A stretch of DNA of 64,000 nucleotides from Areca catechu (taxonomy: Eukaryota; Streptophyta; Magnoliopsida; Arecales; Arecaceae). Below the pieces are notes generated by a model. It was given only the letters and a program-made list of their open reading frames with translations. It was not told the origin of the DNA and made no database searches. A program made the position numbers and the translations under genes. Shown here one piece after another: positions 57,933 through 64,000 of the stretch; positions within the stretch are counted from its first letter, which is position 1; each line of letters begins with the position of its first letter. The DNA is taken from assembly GCA_021397845.1 (NCBI GenBank), contig CM038053.1:113993825-114057824 (forward strand), in the 5' to 3' direction.

Positions 57933-58143
57933 TAACCTTATTATCATCTTCCATCCATTTCTCATATGCAGTCATCTGACGAGCATTTAGATGGTCAAGT
58001 AAAACAGGGGGTTCCTGGTCAAGCACATAGCTCAACTTCTCAGAACTCAAAACAATTTTGATGTTTCTCAACCAATCTTTAAAATTAAGGCCTACAAGTT
58101 GGTTTGTCTCTAGAATATTGACTAAGGGATTTGAAGCAGACAT
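57933..58143 (-). pseudogene. gag: Copia gag fragment, N-terminal (antisense)
   Basis: About 70 codons from ATG at 58143 (MSASNPLVNILETNQLVGLN) through KDWLRNIKIVLSSEKLSYVL to NKVK, where the F1 LTR begins. Homologous to the gag starts of A (1161) and B (43166). The frame is open, but the remaining gag is not found next to the left end of F1, so the piece is an orphan. Confidence 0.85.
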
Positions 58144-58418
58144 GGTGACTACAAGAGTAGAAGATTCAAATTAGATGCTTTATACTTAATTATAAAAATT
58201 ATTCTAGGATCTTTAAGAAATAATTTTAGAACTCTTACTATTTTCTTGGATCTCTCACACTCTCCATGAGATGCGAAAACCCTATGACTCTAGGTTTCTA
58301 ATGGGTACTACAGTCCCATCGATGTGCAGCACCTCACCATGCCCCGATATTGGTAACACGCTATACTAATAAGTGGCCGACTCTTGTCCAATGTATTTAA
58401 TATAAGTTGTATCAACTT
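58144..58418 (-). other. Leader of the antisense copia fragment
   Basis: Non-coding; follows the gag start upstream on the minus strand and is cut by the LTR of C at 58419. Confidence 0.6.
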
Positions 58419-59862
58419 TGGTGGGACACCTGAGGCACCAGAATAAGACAGAGACTTTCAACCCTCTGTAAATTGATCAATAATTTATGAGTCCATCTGT
58501 AATAAGGGCTTAGCTCATCTGAGTCCATTTTAGTTGTTATTTGAGTTTTTTGAGTTGTTATTTCAGTTCTGTACTAGTCAGCTCATGTTGAGCTATTCAG
58601 TCCAATGCTGGTCAGCTCATGTTGAGCTAATTTTATTTTTTTGAGTCCTATCCAAGCATACTGAAGACTCAAGACCACAATCATACAGTAAAGACCAAGT
58701 CCAACCAGATTGAAGACATGGAAGTTTATCCCAAGTCCAACCCAGCTTGAAGATTTGAAGACCCCAGGAGGAAAATCAAAACCCTGATTCCTTGCAGATG
58801 CCCTCCAGATGCCCAGATTTCCTTCCAGATGCCAAATATATTCATAGACCAAGGCATCCATGATTTTAGAGGTCCATTTGCATCCTATCCTAAAGAAATC
58901 AAGCGCAGGTGCCAAGCCCAAGCCCCTAAGAAGCAAGATACCAGGGAATATTCCTGCTACCTGGCTACCAGGCCACCCCAGCTTCTAAGGCCAAACCCAT
59001 GCACCCGGGCCCCTTTGGGCCAGCCCCTTGCTGCTCCTTAGAAGCCCACACACACCCCCTAGGTGTCCTTGGAGTGTTGGCCAAGTCAAGAGAAATTTTA
59101 GGGATTTTTTCTACCTAATGTTTCCTTATTTTCTAGCTAGGTTTGAGAGGGAAAAGGATTCTCATGTAAAGACTAATGTGCCCTTACTTGGAGCCCAAGG
59201 TTAAGGGTCTATTTAAGGGACCCTAGCCTCTTGTATGAAGGGGGAATTTTTGATGAATGAAAACCTTGAGTTCTTCTATTGAGTTGTGTGATACCCTGCT
59301 GTGTGCATAAAGGGGTTTGCGAGAGTTTTTCTTCCCAGTGCTGCAATCATCTTCCTGTTGCCAACAAGCATCTCAGATCCCTGGATGCCCACTCCAAAAA
59401 AGCCTTCCCTTACTATTTTTTCTTTGTTTTCTTGTTCCTTTGTGAGTTTTCTAACCCCTGACAGGTCGTTTACAGGTCCCCGAGTTCCTACGAATCCAAC
59501 GACTCCAGCCAAGTCTCAATCGATCACCGAGCAGAAAGCCGGGTATCCGCGGGTCTTTGGCTCGGTTTTCCAGGCCGCATCCATCGAGGAACGAGAGACC
59601 CTTTGCTGTGATCTTCATAGACATTATCAGGTACACCCCCTCTACCTCCAGTAGTTTTATTGTAGGAGAACTTGCCCTAACCGAGGCTTCTCAGCCCCGG
59701 CGATCCTTCTTTTCTACTTTTCTAGGTCCTAATTTGCATGCTGATCTTCTAAAACTCATATAAAATTCTCTACAGCTTATTTTAATCTAAAAATTGGGAA
59801 TTAATCACTAAACCCCACATATAAATATATAAAAAAATTGCATGCATATTCGTCCCCCATCA
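58419..59862 (+). repeat. 5' LTR of C
   Basis: 1444 bases, TGGTGGGACACCTGAGG ... TTCGTCCCCCATCA. Matches 63279-64000 base for base with few changes. The right half (GGCCCCTTTGGGCC ... GGAGTGTTGGCCAAGTCAAG) is shared with the D LTRs. Confidence 0.92.
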
Positions 59863-59864
59863 TT

Positions 59865-59876
59865 TGGTATCATAGC
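59865..59876 (+). other. Primer binding site of C
   Basis: TGGTATCATAGC, one base off the tRNA-Met complement used by the other elements. Confidence 0.85.
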
Positions 59877-60785
59877 TTAGAATTGGCCTTGTTTTCTGTA
59901 ATTTTTCAGTCTGTATATACTTTGTTTCTTTAATTATTTCTTCCTGATAAAAACTCTAAAAATTCTAAAGTTTGTTTTTCTGGATTTATCATAATTCTCA
60001 ATAATTCTAAAATTCTTTCAGATTTTATTATGGCTGTGAATTTTTCTTCAAGCCAAATACAGCCTGCAAATTTTTGGCTCTGTTTTTTTCAGCAAGACAA
60101 TTGGAAGTTTTATGGTTTTGTTTAGCATTTTTGCATATCTTTTAATTTTAGTATATTTCCTGAATATTAGGCAATAATTTGCAAGTTTTATTCTATTTAA
60201 TAAATACCAAAAAAAAATAAATAAAAATTATATATTCTCCAAAAATACCAAAAAAACATCTAACCCTAATTTGCATCATTTGCCTGCCATCATTGCATAA
60301 TCTACTTTTAAGGGCACTCTTGCTATATCAGATGGGGGGAGGAGTTGATAACCTCTCCTTAGCCCAAACCACATCCCTTGCATTCGTCCCAAGCCTTAAC
60401 CTAAAATTAACTAGACTTAATTTGCCCTAGTGGGCTAGGGACACCAACTGGTCGGGTCCGGGCTAGTGTTAGATCACTATGTCAAGTTAACCTGTGTGTG
60501 CCTTGTGCTCAGTGTCTAGAACGGTGGTTTAGGGATTCAATCCCGAAGGGCTGTGTGCTGGTCCGCCTACCTGGCCAATCTCTGATTGGTGTCTAGGATT
60601 GGCAATCAGGGACCTAACACTCCCCTTACACCTGCCTGGCTGAGTACAGGGTTACTATATGTTAGTTTGCCACCATGATTGAGCATCTAGTTTGGACTCT
60701 AGGTCTAGTCAGCTGTAGTTGGTCTAATCGAGTCTTGCATGAGTACTAGATCAGGGGTTTCATATCACCCACCTCCTTCACAAAT
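59877..60785 (+). other. Leader of C
   Basis: AT-rich at first, then at 60560-60665 a block (CTACCTGGCCAATCTCTG, GGTGTCTAGGA, CTGCCTGGCTGAGTAC) that also occurs in copia leaders A and B. No ORF. Confidence 0.65.
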
Positions 60786-62400
60786 GTCTGAACCCATGAA
60801 AAATTTGCAAGCCCAAATAAAAGCACTCACTAAGCAACTAACCAATCCATGGCCCAATTAACTCAGTCTAGTACCCAAACCAACAATAGAATTGACCATC
60901 TTGCCAATAGGTTTGACCAGTTAGAAGGCCGTGTAGGGACCATACAAAAAACCCATGGGTCACAGTCTGAGCCAGATCTTGAGTCCCCTCAACCTTGGAG
61001 GACCCCAAACCTGATCTATACCCTGAGGTAAACCTATGAGAGCCCCTATCCTGACCCGTACTACAATCCTCAACCTAGGAGGACCCCAAACCCTGATCCA
61101 TACCGAGAGGTTGAACCTATGAGAGCCCCTCAGCCTGACCCACACTATAATACTGAACCTAGAAGAACCCCTTACCATGACCCTTATTATGATACTGAAC
61201 CTAGAAGAACCCCTTACCATGACCCTTATTATGATACTGAACCCAGGAGAACCCAATACTCTGACCCATATAGGGAGTCCAATCCTAGGAGAACCCAATA
61301 CTCTGACCCATATAGGGAGTCCATCCTAGGATAAGCCAATACTCTGACCCATATAGGAGTCCAATCCTAGGAGAACCCAATACTCTGACCCATATAGGGA
61401 GTCCAATCCTAGGAGAACCCAATACTCTGACCCATAAGGAGCCCAACCCTAGAAAACCCAATATTTTGATCCATATACGGAGTCCAACCCTAGGAGAACC
61501 CAATATCCTGACCCATATAGGGAGCCCAACCTTGGAGGACCCCATACCATGATCCATCCTTAGAACCTGACCATAGAGCTGACCTAAAATCCTATGACCC
61601 CAGATCCTATAATCCCATGACCCATAGATCTGCACCCTTGTCCTATAAGCCCAGAGAACTCATAACCCCTAAGTATCAATCTAGTACTAGTCATGCTTCT
61701 CCTAGTCAACTTGAACCCCATAGGATTAGTATCCCTAAATATGAACCTAGTAGTGAGCCACTACCCCTTATACAACCTGAACCTACTAGGAGTAGTACCC
61801 ATAATCAGAGACCAGAACCTAACCAATTTCCTGCTAGCCGACCTTCTCCACCCATTCCTGAGATTCACAAGGCTTACATTAACGCGGAAGTGTATGAAGC
61901 TGATGTGAGCCTAGTGGATGAGTATGAGGGAGAGAGGAGACACCTTTAGATGACCTAGAATTAGCTGACCCAGTAGATACCCAGGTAGAAACCAACCCAG
62001 AGGTAGTTGACCTTGACCACATCCAACCTAAAGCTATAATGGAAGAACAAATAGAGGAAGAGAACCTAGTTACTGCTGCTAGAGCCTTACCTGAGGAAAC
62101 CATAGAGGAGAGCCAAATTTAGAGTCTAGTCCAAAATATAAGAACCAGAAGAATTTATTAAGGACTTGATCTCTTTGAATCAGTACCCTCAGAATGAGCC
62201 TCCTCCTATAGTTCCCATTAAGGACCTCTTCCCTGAGATTAGTAACCCATCCTTCCATTATGCAAACCCCATAGATATACCGCAACCTCGTAAGGTTAGC
62301 CTCATTAGTCTAGGATTAGTCCCTGACATGCCTTCTTTATCGAACTTTATCCAACTAACCTTGAACCTTTTTCCCTACCCTACCAACTACTTCTGAACCC
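60786..62400 (+). pseudogene. Gag-like ORF remnant with tandem peptide repeats (C)
   Basis: Starts near ATG 60786 (MSEPMKNLQAQIKALTKQL), with a frameshift into the frame of 60849-61031 (a Gln/Asn-rich, probably coiled-coil stretch). Then come about ten copies of a 14-residue unit like RRTQYSDPYRESNP (61055-61560). A Pro/Ser-rich part (61617-61949), an acidic part (about 61940-62120) and a last piece 62166-62396 follow. Stops and frameshifts occur between the pieces. No CCHC knuckle or protease site was found. The location between primer site and pol suggests a gag-related or family-specific ORF; identity is uncertain. Confidence 0.5.
61055..61560 (+). repeat. 36-42 base minisatellite in the C ORF
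   Basis: About ten units. The right half has a 42-base unit beginning AGGAGAACCCAATACTCTGA; the left half has diverged variants ('agaagaaccccttaccatga'). Length differences between units are mostly multiples of three, except where the frame breaks near 61330 and 61430. Confidence 0.85.
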
Positions 62401-62809
62401 ACTTCCTATTTTCTGCCCTTTCCTGACACCTCCAGCATTTCTAGGATCATTAGATTGCATTTAGCTAGATTAGCATACTACATGCATTCATCACGCATGT
62501 TAGGTTTGCATCTTACTTTTGGCATACTCTTTGGAATTTGCTAGGAGTTCACTGTAAATTTTCATGTTCATGTCAAGCTTGGATCAAACCTAGAGAACCT
62601 ATAATCTATTAGGTTTAGATCCAAAGAGTTCAATAAAATTTCCTTCGATAGGAATGCATAGTCGAGTCTTTAGGTGTCAGTATGAGTCCTTTGCATCATC
62701 TTGTTAGGAGTCTGCATGTGCCCAGCATGTTCACCACCTGCACTAATTTTGAAACAACTGGCTAATTCCCGAAGATGGATTAAAGAATTTGATGTAGTGG
62801 ATTTTATCT
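62401..62809 (+). other. Non-coding interior of C
   Basis: No ORF or recognisable domain. It joins the gag-like ORF to the pol remnant, at the place where most of pol should be. Confidence 0.5.
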
Positions 62810-62814
62810 TTGTT

Positions 62815-63245
62815 AGGCTCAGGCCTAAAAGAAGCTTCGTGCTCATAGAGCCGGACCTTTTAAAGTGATAGAGAAGGTTGGATCAAATGCCTAGGTGTTA
62901 GAATTGCCTTCGGATTTGGGCATTAGTTCTACCTTAATATTACAGACCTGGTTGAGTATAGGGAATCGGCAGCGATACCTAGTGAGGCCTTTGGACCTAT
63001 TCCTTTTCATTGTGAGTGACCCTAACCTAGAGTGTCCACAAACAAATTTGGCCTGAGAGAGGAGAACGGATCGAGCATATCCTGGACGATCAAGCCATCA
63101 CGACCGAGGGCCATGACTATCAATGCTTCCTGGTCCGATGGCAAGGCCGGCCAGAGTCGGACGATTCATGGATTTCTCAGAGGACTTGCAACGCCTCAAC
63201 CCAGACCTTCTCAAGAGATATGTGAGCCAGTCTGACCTTCACTCG
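62815..63245 (+). pseudogene. pol: Chromovirus pol C-terminus with chromodomain (C)
   Basis: Two domains from the end of integrase remain. The SH3-like part has RAHRAGPF, VIEKVGSNA and LELPSDLGISST (62827-62930). The chromodomain has ILDDQAITTEGHDYQCF, LVRWQGRPESDDSW and LNPDLLKRY (63080-63220). This wording is typical of the Tekay/Del chromovirus lineage. Chromodomains tether integration to histone-marked chromatin. It is broken by frameshifts and at least one stop (TGA near 63047). The last codons overlap the CTCGATAGGGTCGAG stem-loop before the purine tract. Confidence 0.85.
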
Positions 63246-63263
63246 ATAGGGTCGAGTTCCTCC

Positions 63264-63278
63264 CACCCCGGGAGAATT
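63264..63278 (+). other. Polypurine tract of C
   Basis: CACCCCGGGAGAATT immediately before the LTR; weakly purine-rich. Confidence 0.6.
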
Positions 63279-64000
63279 TGTGGGGATACCTGAGGCATCA
63301 GAATAAGACAGATGCTTTTCAACCCTCTGTAAATTGATCAATAATTTATGAGTCCATCTGTAATAAGGGCTTAGCTCATCTGAGTCTATTTTAGTTGTTA
63401 TTTGAGTTTTTTGAGTTGTTATTTCAGTTCTGTACTAGTCAGCTCATGTTGAGCTAGTTCAGTCCAATGCTGGTCAGCTCATGTTGAGCTAATTTTATTT
63501 TTTTTGAGTCCTATCCAAGCATACTGAAGACTCAAGACAACATCATACAAATAAAGACCAAGTCCAACTTGATTGAAGACATGAAAGTTTAGCCCAAGTC
63601 CAACCCAGCTTGAAGATTTGAAGACCCCAGGAGGAAAATCAGAAACCCTGATTCCTTGCAGATGCCCTCCAGATGCCCAGATTTCCTTCCAGATGCCAAA
63701 ATATATTCATAGACCAAGGCATCCATGATTTTAGAGGTCCATCTGCATCCTATCTCAAAGAAATCAAGCCCAGGCACCAAGCCCAAGCCCCTAAGAAGCA
63801 AGATACCAGGGAATATCCTGCTACTTGGCTACCAGGCTACCCCAGCTTCCAGAGGCCCAAACCCATGCACCCGGGCCCCTTTGGGCCGGCCCCTTACTGC
63901 TCTTAGAAGCCCAACATGTCCCCTAGGTGTCCTTGGAGTGTTGGCCAAGTGAAGAGAAATTTAGGGATTTTTTCTACCTAATGTTTCCTTATTTTCTAGC
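63279..64000 (+). repeat. 3' LTR of C (cut by window end)
   Basis: TGTGGGGATACCTGAGG onward, matching the first 720 bases of the 5' LTR. The end and any TSD lie outside the window. Confidence 0.92.

Larger units (their letters stand above)
58419..64000 (+). mobile_element. Gypsy chromovirus-derived element C (runs off window)
   Basis: 5' LTR 58419-59862, primer site, leader, gag-like repeat-rich ORF, pol remnant with chromodomain, purine tract and 3' LTR from 63279 onward. Protease, RT, RNase H and the integrase core are missing. It is a non-autonomous derivative whose relatives in this window are D and I. Confidence 0.88.

Noticed and set aside
61285..61635. Antisense ORF with Gly/Ser/Leu repeats (and 60960-61298)
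   Set aside because: Mirror of the tandem repeat that is read sensibly on the plus strand.
1..64000. Host gene exons, tRNA or rRNA genes
   Set aside because: No stretch outside the retroelements showed a recognisable coding domain or a tRNA/rRNA signature by eye; short or diverged ones could be missed.

Overview
This window is repeat-dense plant (angiosperm) nuclear DNA, and I find no ordinary host gene in it. Nearly every base can be assigned to LTR retrotransposons in various states of decay. Initiator-methionine-tRNA type primer sites (TGGTATCAGAGC), Ty1/copia gag-PR-IN-RT-RNaseH order, a chromodomain Ty3/gypsy tail and large LTRs all point to an angiosperm. A monocot such as a palm is my guess only. 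No rRNA, tRNA, CRISPR array or bacterial signal was seen.

Layout: (1) 1-7376, a copia element (A) whose 5' LTR lies outside the window, with decayed gag and pol and a long 3' LTR. (2) 7377-10297, three LTR fragments of two or three families. (3) 10298-12418, a gypsy-derived pair of 1.0 kb LTRs around an 83 bp interior (D). (4) 12419-15855, the 3' end of another copia element (E). (5) 16259-57932, a nest of Sirevirus-like copia elements. (6) 57933-58418, an antisense scrap of copia gag and leader. (7) 58419-64000, a gypsy chromovirus derivative (C) with two LTRs, a repeat-rich gag-like ORF and only the C-terminus of pol; its 3' LTR runs out of the window.

The nest can be read from target-site duplications. 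Element F1 (outermost, 16259-57932) was hit by element H (26452-56250, TSD TGATA). H's 5' LTR was in turn hit by element G in antisense (27075-38532, TSD GACTC) and by element B, a copia of another lineage with 2.6 kb LTRs (39136-49056, TSD TTGTG). F1 also carries a non-autonomous gypsy-like element I (24414-26200) whose 5' LTR has been lost together with part of F1.

The most interesting system is in F1, H and G. Each carries, downstream of pol and before the polypurine tract, an additional ORF of about 620-640 codons (ORF2). It occupies the place of the envelope-like gene of SIRE1, but its conserved core resembles the 'putative plant transposon protein' domain. In each, the gap between pol and ORF2 holds a cluster of short palindromes of the same type as in that element's own LTRs: GTGTCGACAC in F1 and H, and CTCGAGTCGGCTCGAG-like in G. 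All protein-coding copies here are broken by stops, frameshifts or deletions, so the window records past activity and probably no active element.
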